Assembly (NCBI GenBank): GCA_036850595.1
Contig: CM072152.1
Coordinates: 12,481,640 to 12,545,639, forward strand
Origin: Rhyacichthys aspro
Taxonomy: Eukaryota; Chordata; Actinopteri; Gobiiformes; Rhyacichthyidae
Reading direction: 5' to 3'
Length of the DNA stretch: 64,000 nucleotides
Positions 1-11,949 of the stretch are shown piece after piece; the first letter of the stretch is position 1; each line of letters begins with the position of its first letter. The notes under the pieces are model-generated. The model had not been told where the DNA came from, did not search any database, and saw only the letters and a list, made by a program, of their open reading frames with translations. Position numbers and translations under genes: made by a program.

Positions 1-176
1 ATTTTGTATTTTATTTGTAAACTGAAATGACAGCACAGTGAACAAACTACAACCACCTCCTCACACAGTTCATATGAACATAATTCAAATGATCTTACAA
101 CTATATAAACACAGTCAATTCTTTAGAGCAACACTTCTCTCTAATAAATAGCTAATCTACATATCATCAGACTTAC

Positions 177-3100
177 CTCACAGGGTTAGACTCCACTTTA
201 ATACCTGATGTACTGGAAGAGGAAAATGCCTTGTTGTCACTCTCATTAACCTTCAAAGACAATACATTAAACGGATTAAAAGAAACTAGACATGTAACAC
301 AGATGCATATGAATATGTTCTTCATTTCCAAAACAGGACTGTATAGTGTAAATATACAATTAGTGTAGACCACATGTTCCTTTTTTGTGTTTTGTTATTT
401 GTTCTCAAAGTAAAGTTGTTTCATAAAAATAGCAAGTATTAAAGACAGTGCAGAATGCAGACACTGTTGACATATGCCTAAAGTGTAAAAGTAAATAAGC
501 ATTACATTTTCAGATAAGGAACTAGATTGTCTTAAATTATATGTAAAAATAAATATAAAATATTTACCTCAAGTACTTGTTCCAGTTTTAAAGACTTCCC
601 CAGTCCCTGGATTACACTCTTATCCGTGGCATCTTCACTGTGCACATCTGTAGAATTGCCTGGCCCTTTGCTTTGGTCTCCATGGGATTTCCTGTGAGAT
701 CCCATTTTTCTTTTTCTCACTACTGCTTCTGTCAATGCACCAGTTTTGGAAGAGCCTTCTGGGTCTTTAGAGATACCCTCAGAAGCTAAGTGCTCTGCGT
801 TGTCAGGTTGGCCAAGAGGATTTTTGTCATCGGGCTTCTGATGTACAGAATGTGAGCCACTAAAATTGCTGCACTGATCCACTGATTCAAAATAGTTTTC
901 TCCTTTAGTTTTATCTTCATTTTCAACTTTTTCTCCAGACCTACTCAGAACCCCTTCATTCAGTACATTTACTGTAGTCTCATTCTCCTCGTTTTCTCTT
1001 TTTGATATTCTCAGATTCTTGCGAGTGGAGCCCATCTTTCTCTTTTTGTCTGTCAAACTCAAATCAGGACTTGAATGTTTCATTTCACTGTCAGTCCTGG
1101 GACAGACATTTTGCTCTTGTGTACCATGGGCTGTTGCTCCAGAGATCCTTTCCAAATCCACTAAAATCAACACACCATCTTCTGTCTTATCTTTGTGTGC
1201 AGTCTCTGACCTTTCTTTGGTTTCTTGACTGTGCAGCTCAGAAGAGTCCTGCTCATCTGCAATAGAGCTGACAGTAACAGAGGCTTCCTCTTTCTGTTGT
1301 TCCTCAAACATAACACTCGGTAAAGGTTTTGAATTTTCATCATCAGTAAAAGTCACTAGTAACTCGTCCTTTACATCCTCTGTGTTAAAGTCCCTTTCTT
1401 GTTGTTCTACCTCTTGTTTCCGGTTTAGCTGAGTCCTTCGTGTTGAACCCATCTTTCTTCTCTTTTGTTCAGAGTTTATTTGGAGTTTTTCATTAGAATC
1501 TAAAATGTCTATGTCTTCAAATCCTTGTTGCTTCTTTAAACTATCCCCTGCATCACACATTACACCTGTCTGTGGGTCTGCTCTGTCTAGTTTCTCACGA
1601 CTAGTGTCTGACTCATCAATACTTTCATTTTGTGATTTTGTGTTGTCCATACCTGTAGCAGTGGTACATTGTGAATCCCCAGCTTCTGTATGATCCTCTT
1701 TCAGGCCTTTTATTTTAAAACTCTGTACATCCATTACAGCATCTTCCTTTTGGGTTTCTTGACTGATTAGTTCATCATCAAGACATAGAAACTGAACTGA
1801 AGTGGGGTTACTAACATCTAGGTGTGGCATATTTTGGTTGCAGGATTTACCTTCAGAGTCTTCTACATTTTGCCTTCCTTTTCCCCTTCTGCTGGAGCCC
1901 AGTTTTCTTCTGCTTTGTGTTGTCTTCAAACCTGAGTGAATTTCCTCTTTTAAGTTGTCATTGTTCAGCTGTGAATCCATTTCTGAAGGCGGCGTTTGCA
2001 ATGTGGCTTCAACTTTTCTAACACTGTCCTCTGACTGTTCAGCTGCTGTCTGTGAACATGATCTGTAATCACTGTCTTGTTGCACATTTGCGGCCTGTTC
2101 TATATCATTTATCACTGTTTCAGTGTGTTTCCTGTGGGAGGAGATTTCTTCAGCGGCTGTCTGCTCAATATCTTCAGGTGTTACATCATTTGGCTCTTGG
2201 CTGTCTCCGTCTTTAGATTCTGATATGAAATCTTCAGGGTGTGTTTCCTCTGGCACAATTTCTTCTTCCTCTGACTGATTAGTTTTATCAGCATCAGGTA
2301 AATCATAATATTCACTTATCTGATCGAAATCCCTTTCCTCTTTTGAAGATGAGTACATTTCTCGTTGATCATGTTTGTCTTTCACATCTGTAGCAGGTTT
2401 TACATTATTTTCCTGCATTACTGCTTCAGTTTGTCCTTCTGGTATGAAATCAAAACTACACAGTTCCTCTTGGGACATCTCTTCTGTTGGACTCAACTGT
2501 AGACAATGTGCGCCCTTGTCAACATCTTTATTCTCAGTGGAGCAGATTGCTTCATTATCTGTGGCGGTCAACTCAACATTTTGTGCTTGAGTGAAATCAG
2601 CATCAAAGTCTGTGGCATGTGTACTTCCTTTGGTCCGTCGACTTGAGCCCATTTTCCTTCTGCTTGGACCGAGGTGTGGGCCAGAATTAGGTGCACTGAC
2701 CTCTGATGGAAGGGTTTGTCCAGTTTCAGAATAATCTTTCTCCTGAACGTTGTCCTCAGATTGGTGTTCATTCACAGAAACCTGATCAGGTTCAGAGTTC
2801 TTTTTATCTAAGCTGCTGTGTTTTGCATGCTTCTCATCTCTTTCAGCGGGGCACAAAAAGTCCAGCTCTACAGAGGACGCATCAGTGCCTTTCACACTGG
2901 TTTGGTCTTGTTCTATGGCTTTAACAGAGAAGTTTTCCCTCTCTTCATGCATCTCATTTTCAGATGAGAAAGGTAATTGTTGCTCACACATCTGCTCCTT
3001 TGGTGGTGAATATATTTCAGATTGAGAGCCAGATCCTAGTTGAGTTTGTTCTGTGAAGACTCTTTCTCCTGTGGATACTTCGTAATTGATATGAAGCACT

Positions 3101-6100
3101 GAACTTAAGGTTGTATCCTCCTCATCTTTGTCTAGCTGTTGATCTGACACCTCTGTGGTGTTTGACTGGTCAGCCGACTCAAACATATCATTGTCAACAG
3201 CAGTTTCTGGGCTCTGTTCCTTAATCACAATTGTTTCAATAGCTTCATTCGGTGTAATGTTTTCCTCGGATCTCTCATCATGCTGCTTCCTCCCTTTTAT
3301 TTTCCGACTTGAGCCCAGTTTTCTCTTGTGTGCAACAATCTGTGAGCCTGTATCAGTGACATTTTCTCCACTGACACTTATATCTTGATGTGGAAAGGTC
3401 AAAGGTGCATTAGTGTCTGTGTGTAGGATTTGTACAGAAGACAGAATCTCCTTGACTTCAGAAGGCTCTTTTCTCTGCAGAGGAACAGGCTGCTCATCTC
3501 TCTGTTTTATCTCCGCTTGGCCTCCATCCTCACAAACCTGACCTGGGGATTCTTGGTATAAAACCTCTAAATTCTTGCATTCTGTGGACTCCTTTTCATC
3601 AGTGTTTTTAAAGTGCTGTTTTTCACAAGCTTCACCTTGCTCTGTTGGCTTTAAAGAGAAGTTTTCCCTGTCTTTGTGTGTTTCACTTTCAGACAATGAG
3701 CTCATGTGATCCATATTTTCTGTGAATGTTACTTGAACCTCATTTTTATTTAAAGCCTCTGCAGACTGGTGAGCTTTGTTAACTTTAAGTAAATCATCGG
3801 GTTTATATGGATCTAAAAGTAAATACGTGTTTGGAGATGGTTGTATTGTTGATTGTACCACACATGTGGGTTCACTGACTTCTCTAACACTTTCCTCTTT
3901 TGTAAATATCCCTTCTGTGATTAGAGACTTATCTGATTTATCATGTGTTTCACTTGACAAATGGCTGCCTCCAAATGCCTTGTCTTCCTTTGATTCTTGC
4001 TCATCTCTTTCTTTGTTTTCTGCATCTGTTGCAGAAACATCATTACAGCTGATATCGCAAATGTCATCTTTCTGAGAAGTGTCACTTTTTACAGTTTGCG
4101 CTTGCTCCACTGCCTTTAATGATTCTGTTTCTGTTGTTTTTAAGGCTGTATAGGTTGTAATGGTGTCTTCAACTGTCTCATCACAGTGCTGCAGGGATTC
4201 ATCATGAAATTGCTGCAAAGAGCTTTCATCCAATTCTGCAGGTTTCATATTTTCACAGAACAAATATGTTTGAAGGATTTGTTTTTCCTCAACCTTCTTT
4301 TTATCTACAGCACTCTCTGATTGATGATCTTTGTTTACTTCAGGTGAGTTATCATGTTCACTTTGGACAAAATACATCTGCTCCTTTGGTGGTGAATATA
4401 TTTCAGATTGAGAGCCAGATCCTAGTTGAGTTTGTTCTGTGAAGACTCTTTCTCCTGTGGATACTTCGTAATTGATATGAAGCACTGAACTTAAGGTTGT
4501 ATCTTCCTCATCTTTGTCTAGCTGTTGATCTGACACCTCTGTGGTTTTTGACTGGTCAGCTGACTCAAACATATCATTGTCAACAGCAGTTTCTGGGCTC
4601 TGTTCCTTAATCACAATAGTTTCAATAGCTTCACTCGGTGTAATGTTTTCCTCAGATCTCTCATCATGCTGCTTCCTCCCTTTCATTTTCCGACTTGAGC
4701 CCAGTTTTCTCTTGTGTGCAACAATCTGTGAGCCTGTATCAATGACATTTTCTCCACTGACACTTATATCTTGATGTGGAAAGGTCAAAGGTGCATTAGT
4801 GTCTGTGTGTAGGATTTGTACAGAAGACAGAATCTCCCTAACTTCAGAAGGCTCATCTCTCTGTTTTATCTGGTCTTCATCCTCACAAACCTGACCTGGG
4901 ACAGTGTCACATTGTTCTGTTGGGTTTAAAGAACACTTGTCTCTGTTTTCATTTTCAGGTGACGAATCTTTAATCTGTGTTTTCTCAGACACAGTTTCTT
5001 TTTCCTCTGACTGATTAGTTTTTTCAGGTAAGTCATAATCTTTACTCATGTGATCTGAATCCACTTCCTCTTTTGGTGATGAAATACATTCTAGTTGACC
5101 TACTTCTTTGTATTTCACACCTGCTGCAGAAATTTCAGCATTATTTTGAGCTTGAGCGCTACCCCCTTTATGAGAAGTGTTAGATTGTACAGTTGTCTCT
5201 TCTGCTGTTGTTTCCAATACCTCATAACATTGTTGTAATTCATCATAAAGCTGCTTTCGTTCCTTTCTCCTCCGACTGGGGCCCAGTTTTCTGAGGTTTA
5301 CAGTGGGCAGAGAGCTGTATTCACTCTCCTTTATTTTACAAAGCTCACTTTCACTCTCTAGATAAAGAGTTTTTTCAGTGGTGTGCTTTATCTCCTCGTC
5401 CTGCCTTGTCTGATATAAACCCTCAGTGTCGTGTTTGGTATTTGTGTCGTCAGAACCTGCTCTGAGCTTGTGTATATGACTGATTTCTTCTGATTCCATT
5501 AATTTGACAGAGCAGGTTGTTTCTCCAGTCACAGGTGCAGGTGGGAAAGTGACTTTAAGTATGCCTGGCATTTGCTTTGCCTCCCTTTCTTTTAACACAC
5601 CCTGTTGAGCCTTGCCAATTTCAGGTAAGTACTTTTCACTTTGGTCATCATTCAAACACCTCCCAGATTTGGCTTCAGTATCAGCATGCTCAATAGCACT
5701 TCCTTGAGATTTTGTTGTGATTGGTTGTGTTTTTGTTGCTATGTCAGCATTTACAGGTTCATCTGCAGTGAACTGTGGACCCTCACTCTCTCGAGCTAAA
5801 GGCTTATCACTTCTTTCCAGGGGTTGATCCACTGTTTGCACTGTTGTAAAGTATTTTGTATTTTCTGCTACTTCCTCTGTTGGTTTGTGGTGTGACTCTG
5901 AAGTGAAGTCTGTAAAATGCTGTTCCCCTTTAATAGTTTGAGAGCTAATTTTTTTTCTGCTCCCTGTGGCTTCTTCCCATTCAGAAAGGGCACTGTTGGG
6001 ACTCACTAAAGGATCCATGCTGGTGGTTTTGTCTGGTATTTCTTGTGCTGCCGTACTATTTGCGGTGTCCACAGGTTTGTGCGCTCCATGTATATTTTGA

Positions 6101-6144
6101 TTCAATAAACGCCGAGAGCCAATTCTTTTTTTCTTTGAAGACAT
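177..6144 (-). CDS. Large acidic repeat protein, possibly N-terminal part of rab44; C-terminus off window
   Basis: One coding exon of 1,859 codons (6144 down to 568, donor GTAAAT) continues in phase into a 74-nt exon (250-177, ending in VESNPVR, donor GTAAGT). The gene leaves the window on the left, so it is partial. The protein is hydrophilic, rich in Glu, Asp, Ser, Thr, Lys and Gln, and has no signal peptide or membrane segment. Nine short basic boxes of the type K-R-K-(L/M)-G-S-(S/T)-R-(R/K) punctuate it, the first at the N-terminus (KKKRIGSRR), the last near the end (KRKMGSHRK). A 481-nt block (2988-3468) is repeated almost exactly at 4374-4854. The start ATG lies 18 nt after a good acceptor (CTCTAG at about 6163). 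Identity is uncertain: in mammals RAB44 lies close to SRSF3, and RAB44 is a large Rab with a long N-terminus, so rab44 fits by synteny. The Rab domain that would prove it is not in the window. Confidence 0.6.
2988..3468 (-). repeat. Internal coding repeat, copy 1
   Basis: This 481-nt block is nearly identical to 4374-4854, exactly 1,386 nt (462 codons) away, so the duplication kept the reading frame. It encodes one KRKLGSSRK box plus flanking acidic sequence. Sequence beyond the block (for example about 3495-3545 against 4855-4900) is still related but more diverged, so the original duplicated unit was longer. Confidence 0.9.
4374..4854 (-). repeat. Internal coding repeat, copy 2
   Basis: This is the partner of the block at 2988-3468, with only scattered substitutions. 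The high identity against more diverged flanks suggests either recent duplication or homogenisation of this segment. Confidence 0.9.
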
Positions 6145-6389
6145 GATTTCTGATCTTCTTCCCTAGAGCAGGATAGATTTAGCTATGCACTGTGTCAATA
6201 AATGTTGCATTTTTGTTATGTAAGAGCAGCTGAATCTAGGTCTTAAAGCCTTTTGACAACTTGTAAAAACCTAAACCTTAGTTTCACTAACACATAAATT
6301 ATGAAACTGTTAATGACAAAATACTTTGGTACTTCCTAAAGCAGAAATCTGCACTTAAAACTCTTTTACAGAACAATACTTGCACTTAC

Positions 6390-6530
6390 CACACAGGCTC
6401 TGATGCGGTCTCCCCAGTGAGGCTCTTCACATCAAGCACCTCTGCTAAACTATGAGACAGCAGCGAGTGGCTCTTCTGCAACAACTTCCTGTTTGAGTTA
6501 CACTTCCAGTTCTACGAGCAAGCAGCGACA
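6390..6530 (-). promoter_or_regulatory. Probable noncoding first exon and promoter of the large repeat-protein gene
   Basis: On the minus strand a strong donor (GTAAGTGC) follows position 6390 and would join to the acceptor at about 6163, 18 nt upstream of the start codon. The upstream edge is not defined by sequence; the TSS is guessed near 6500-6540. This is inference from splice signals only. Confidence 0.4.
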
Positions 6531-6829
6531 AGCATAGCATTTCCTCAAATGATTCACACGCAGTTTGATGGTGAAAAGCATACAACAGCAACAGTCATTT
6601 TTGAAAGCCATTTATTGACCAAGTGGCTGCATCAGCATGAACTGTCAAAACATTCAATCTTTTCCAAAAGTCACAGAAAGTGTATGAGGATTACAGACAG
6701 AGAGAGCTGTAAACAACAGACCAACAATCTGTCTGCTTTTGTCACTTATGAAGTATGTAAACCAACAACCAGTAACTTCAACATATAAAATGAGAACCAA
6801 GCAAAATAAAAACAAAAATCCACAAAAGC

Positions 6830-6835
6830 TTTATT
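6830..6835 (-). terminator. srsf3: srsf3 polyadenylation signal
   Basis: AATAAA on the minus strand (TTTATT on plus) lies about 260 nt downstream of the srsf3 stop codon. The srsf3 3'UTR would run from 7093 to about 6810. Confidence 0.55.
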
Positions 6836-7093
6836 GAGCAGTTAAAAAAATGGCATGTAAAATTTAATCCGTCTTACAAAACATGCAGGGTTAGACAGTA
6901 TCTTTTATGGGGACAGTTTTCAATCTAAAAAAAAGCCCAAACAAAATAACATTAAATTTCTGCATTGCCAATAAAAGTAAAATTCATTCAGTATGTTGTT
7001 GTTAGGTCAGCTTACTGTGGTGTTAGGAGCTCTTTCTTTGTAAAAAGAAAAAAGATGTCAAAAAAAAAGTTCCAATCCTGCACATGAATCTCT

Positions 7094-10000
7094 TCACTTT
7101 CGTTCGTAAGACCTGGAACGACTGTTAAAAAAAAATAGATGTGATTAAATTTAACATATAGAATAAAGTTATATAGTATCATATAGAATAAAGTTATATA
7201 GTATGACTACTCTCTTCAAAAATATACTAAAAATCTGATTATAGCGGCTCTTGCAAGCTCAGATGAACAACCTGATGTATAACCTTTTCATTATTTGTGT
7301 ACCACAGTTCAACCATTTCTAAAATAGAAACACAACAGCGAAAAAGTTGGGAAACTGTGTAAAATGTAAATAAATAAATAAAACAGAATGCAATGAAACT
7401 AGGTGTGACTAAGAAATTTGTAATTTCCTGAAAAATAACAGCTCATTTGATGGCAGCAACACTGGAAATATGTTGGATTTATTGAACAAAACAGTAAATT
7501 CTACCAAAAAAGAAATATATTCAAACATAAATGCATTGCTTAAAAATGTTTTTTAGTCCATGAACAGAAATAATAATTAAGAAAAATAAATAAGATCAAC
7601 AATGTAGTGCACTTCCACAATCTCGTAAAAAACAATAAATACGTTTTTTCTCAATTACATAGGTTTTGTGATCGTCGGAGCCGAAAATTATGATTTGCAC
7701 GGCCCTATGTGATCACAATCCAGAAACCTCTCTGGGCCAAAACACATTCAAAATGGACAGAGGCAAAATGGAAAACTGTTAGATGGTCAGATGAATCAAA
7801 ATTTGAAATTATATTTGTACACATGTACACCATGTCCTGTGGGCTAAAGATTACAGGGATCATCCAGCATGTTATCAGCACAGTACAAAAGCCTGCATCT
7901 CTGATGTTATGGAGCTGCATTAGTTCTATGGTGTGGGCAGCTTACATCTGTGAATCTGTCAATTCTGAAAAGTATACAGATTTCAGAGCAACATGTGCTC
8001 CCATCCAGACAATGTGTCTTTCAGAGAAGACCTTGCATATTTCAGCACGACGATGCTAAACCACGTACCGCATCCATCACAACAGCATGGCTTCACAGTA
8101 GAAGAGTCCGGTGCTGACCTTTCACCAACGGAAAACATTTGGCACATCATAAAACCAAAGGATCGAACAAAGACAACCTAAGACTGTTGAGCAGCTAGAA
8201 TCCTACATCAGACAAGAATGGGACAACATTCCTCTCAAGAACTCCAGCAACTAAGAGGCAAGCAACCGTTTAAGGTAAAAGCTCTGACACTATCATATTT
8301 GTACGTGATCAAACATAATGTATAACTGTGTGGGTTGACTTATTCTACAAAGGACTTGACAATTGACACAAGATTGTCTAACTAACAAACACACTCCCCA
8401 GTGAGACATTCTTTTGTCTAATGATCTTGCACCACTCTGAACATAAATAACATCTTACCGACGTTAAAAGTGACAGGACAGTAACAGAAAAGTGTGTTAC
8501 ATAATGGATCATTTTTTAAAATGATGAGTACAGTCACTCCCCAAACCCATAATCTAGTGCTTGTGGATAATATAATCTAAAACAAGGTCATTAGAGCTGA
8601 AGGAGCAGGTCAGGGTTGAAACTGCTCTTGACCAGGTTAGCTCCTCTGCATGTGCTACTATGGTGTGATCTCACCAAGCTGAAAATGAAGCCACCTTGTG
8701 ACCCATGAAATACTGGGTTAGTCTCAAGAGAGTGACCTGAAAACTTTGTAGTACACTACTTTTGTCTCTTCACCTTCCAGAGTTTTACAGACTGTTCTTA
8801 AAAGAAAATGGGGTGCGGCAGAATGGGAAATATGGCCCTGTCAGAACTTTGAGATGTCTCAGTTTTAACACCTGATGATGTTTATGTTCTTTTGTGTTTT
8901 TATTAACATTTTACAGTGTCCAAACTATTGGGGAATTGAGTTTGTATAATTGTCTGCAGTGAATTTATCCCAAGTACAATAATGATATTTACCTTCTAGA
9001 CCTTGACAGGGACCTGGAGCGCTTGCGGTTCTTTTCTCTGGAAAGAGAGCGATATCTGCGCCTGTCCCTTGAGAGAGAACTGTAAAAAACAAAAAGTAGA
9101 ATAAGATAACCATTTGTAACTATAATCCACAGGACTGCAACTTTGGGGTCAGAAACGCCAGAGCTTACCGGCTGTGGCTACGACTGCCGCTTTTCCTCCT
9201 CGGTGATCTAAGTTGTAAAAAAATAAAATAAAATTAGAATTAAATTTCAAATTTTAATTTCCTGCAAAAAGATTATGTTAAGCGTGAAAATGTGGCTACC
9301 TGTAGTATTTTAATATATGTATGAAATGTAATAATAAGCCCCTCTAAGGATTTTGTTTTAAAGGGGGGATTTTGAAAACCAACCCTGCAGCCACATTTTA
9401 GAAGATTATAATAATCTGGGTTTGACATTAAGGCTAAAAATGGTATACTATAAATTAAACAAGACTTTAGTTCTTGAATAGTGTATCTATGTGGTGTGGT
9501 AGTGCCTTGTAAATTCCCATCGGTAAAGTTTAAAGCTGCAAAAGAACAACATTTTTGGTACAAAATTATTGTCAATGGCCTAATGTCAAGCCATAAAATG
9601 CTGCTTTTATTATTGACATCTCAACAATTTTAGGTTCACTTTATTTAAATTACAAATACCAATATTGCTTGTCATCTTTAGGTTTCTGAGGCACTGTCAT
9701 TTAGTTTATGTAATGGCCTATAACTGCTGCAAGACAGTTACCGGGCAGCTTTGTAAGCTACATTAAGGATATACTACAAAAAGCAGGATAAAAGCAACTT
9801 ACTATTTTGGGGGTTTTGGACAAGATAGAAATGACGCTAGGAAGCCAGACTGATGGTGAGGGAGGTAAAATTGCAGAAAGGATTTGCCACATGGTGCAAA
9901 TGTTGGAGAAATGAAGTTGCTTGGTGGCTGGTTGAATGTTGTCGATTTTTCCTGTCTTTTGGGGGAAAGGATGGGGAGGGATGTAAGCCATGGGCTGTTC

Positions 10001-11390
10001 CTGTTGATACAGTAGCTGTTTGGAGAATAGTTAAAGTAAAGATGCTGATTGGCTGATAATGTGAAGTGGACCACTGCCGATTGGATAAAAGTTGAGGAAG
10101 AAGAGAAGATGCTGGGAAGGAACAGCGTGCTCAGGAACCAATAGGTTGGTGGAACCTGATGGCTGGCGGTGCGCCTTGGCCATGTGACAACACCAGCCAA
10201 GCTGAGTGGGCTCGCTGCTCAGCAGTCACATGATGCTGAAAGAGGACTAGTTGATTGACTCAGATGGTGAGAAGCGTGGTGGTTGACTCTGCAACGGGGT
10301 TCAGGTTTATTAATATAATATAACTGACCTCAGAAAACAAAACTTACACCTGCAGAGAGAATCTAAAAGGTAACTTTAAGTGTTGATCTGAGCTCTTAAC
10401 GTTTGACTTTGAGAAGCATTTTACTTAATTTGAAATCAACTTTTCTGGTAAAATATAATTTGATAAGACTTTCAAAGATGGAAAGCAGTGGAGTGAGAAC
10501 AAATAGATAGTAGTGATTACCAAAACATCAGCAACCAAACGTCACTCCTTTTGCATATTTTTTCTCACGCCATCAGTGTCGGATGCAAATTTATTAGGTA
10601 ATTAACATTATTTATGAAAACCTGAAAATTCAAAGCAGTGATCAGATAAACACATACCGGCGCCTAACTGGAGGACTGCGTCGTCTAAAGTCATCCCGAG
10701 GACGTCTACTCCAAGATGGAGGAGGGGCACGACTCCTCGAACGCTTTTCGCCCGTGGACAACTCCACACGAACACGACAGCCGCACATGGACCTGAACAT
10801 CAATGCTCACTTATGAAATCAACACAAACTGAAAAAGAAAAAAGAACAACTTATAGACATTATTACCTCCCATCCAGCTCTCTCACAGCATCAGATGCAT
10901 CTCTGGGATCTTCAAACTCTACAAAAGCAAAGCCTGGTGGATTCCTGGCAACCCACACACTTCTTAATGGACCATAGTAACCAAAAGCCCTCTCAAGCTC
11001 AGTCTTGTTTCCATTGTTTCCCAGATTTCCAACATAAACCTTACAATCGAGTGGACAGTCTCTGTGGAGAGCCGGATCTGAACAGAGATAGATTACAGCA
11101 CAGAAAGAACTGACAACAGAATAAAAATACATCGTCCTGTCTAAAACAAACACTGAAAGTAAAAGGCTCAAGAATCACAAATAATAATCACTCCAATGTG
11201 CCCGACAAACTATCTTGTGCCCTAACAGTTGGGTTAGCACTAACTGGTGCTGTTGTTTTAGGGTTAGTCTGTATTCACAAGTTATGACAGAATAAACCGT
11301 TTATAAATAAAATTGTGAACAAGCCCCGACTTGAATTAAATACTGATATAACACTGAGACATTTGTGCAGAGGTTGGCCTTACCTCCCAT
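7094..11390 (-). CDS. srsf3: Serine/arginine-rich splicing factor 3
   Basis: A complete gene; coding exons (minus) are 11390-11384, 11077-10867, 10792-10658, 9207-9169, 9079-8993 and 7121-7094, in total 507 nt or 168 aa. The protein begins MGDPALHRDCPLDCKVYVG. It has one RRM (RNP2 KVYVGNL, RNP1 GFAFVEF) over about residues 10-85, a proline/arginine linker (PPPSWSRRPRDDFRRRSPP), then an RS domain ending SRSRSYERK. This is the layout of vertebrate SRSF3, a nuclear SR protein that binds pyrimidine-rich RNA and acts in splice-site choice, mRNA export and 3'-end processing. The ATG exon contributes only 7 coding nt, as in other fish srsf3 genes. A stop-containing cassette exon lies between the third and fourth coding exons (separate entry), and a decayed Tc1-like element fills the last intron. 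All introns are GT-AG and phases agree. Confidence 0.95.
7306..8938 (+). mobile_element. Decayed Tc1/mariner-type DNA transposon in the last srsf3 intron
   Basis: Imperfect terminal inverted repeats are visible: 7340-7380 (AAAAAGTTGGGAAACTGTG) pairs with the reverse complement of 8898-8938. Between them, 7709-8190 reads as a broken Tc1-family transposase in the plus direction: WKTVRWSDESKFEI, then a LMLWSCISSMVWAA block matching the usual MVWGC region, then SPTENIWHIIKPK matching the family's SPDLNPIENLW region. Frame changes and stops disrupt it. The 3' part (about 8765-8940) also resembles the terminal segment of a common fish Tc1-like family. About 500 nt at 8265-8760 look foreign to it, perhaps a later insertion. 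It is not active. Confidence 0.75.
9803..10288 (-). other. srsf3: Candidate srsf3 poison cassette exon
   Basis: On the minus strand an acceptor (CCCGTTGCAG, preceded by AT-rich sequence) precedes 10288 and a perfect donor (GTAAGT) follows 9803, giving a 486-nt exon inside the intron between coding exons 3 and 4. If spliced in, the frame from exon 3 meets TGA at 10221-10219 after about 23 codons. Mammalian SRSF3 has an ultraconserved stop-containing exon of similar size (about 450 nt) in this same intron, used for autoregulation through nonsense-mediated decay. Position, size and frame all agree. Inclusion has not been observed here. Confidence 0.75.
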
Positions 11391-11432
11391 TTTGAGGCTC
11401 AAATAATTGTTTTAGAAGCCAACAATCTTATC
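11384..11432 (-). other. srsf3: srsf3 exon carrying the start codon
   Basis: The acceptor is a long pyrimidine tract ending TTTTGAAG before 11432; the donor (GTAAGG) follows 11384. Only 7 nt are coding; the rest is 5'UTR. A noncoding first exon probably ends at 11787 (donor GTACAC) with the TSS somewhere in 11800-11950. The first-exon call rests only on the donor and the rise in GC, so it is weaker. Confidence 0.55.
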
Positions 11433-11949
11433 CTTCAAAAGACACACACAGAAAAGATAAATATTAAGCATTGATTTATGGTCTTATATTGACTCTTTAC
11501 ACCAAGCTAGATATTCTATAAAATTATTAACTACACTTAAGCATAAGGTTTAATGATTAAACAAACGACACTTAAATTAGGTGTTTTCTCCTGCTAAAAA
11601 TTAAGTTGCAACAGGGTCAGTGCAAATGAATAACTCCCGAGCTATGCTAGCAGAAAATGTGCGACTGTAGCATTAACCACTTATTTCAACATATATACAT
11701 ATATTATGACTCGTTTGCACTAACGCACAATATTTTGCATACAAGGACAATGTTTTGAACCACTTGTTAAGTCTGAAAGTGTGTACCTTCTTTGTCGCCA
11801 GCAGATTTCACAGCGCCCGGTTTGATGCTAGGTACTAACTAGGTGTTAGCCTTGGTGGCTAGCACAGAGTTGACTGGCTTTGCCCTGCTCTTCAACACTC
11901 GGAGGGGCTTTGAGACTGCAAAATACATCGTTTCATATGCCCATACTGC

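Noticed and set aside
3155..4774. Two similar 77-codon plus-strand frames opposite the large acidic protein
   Set aside because: They are antisense shadows of the duplicated coding block on the minus strand.
9802..10200. 132-codon minus-strand open frame in the srsf3 intron as a separate gene
   Set aside because: It lies inside the poison cassette exon in another frame than that reached by splicing and has no domain.
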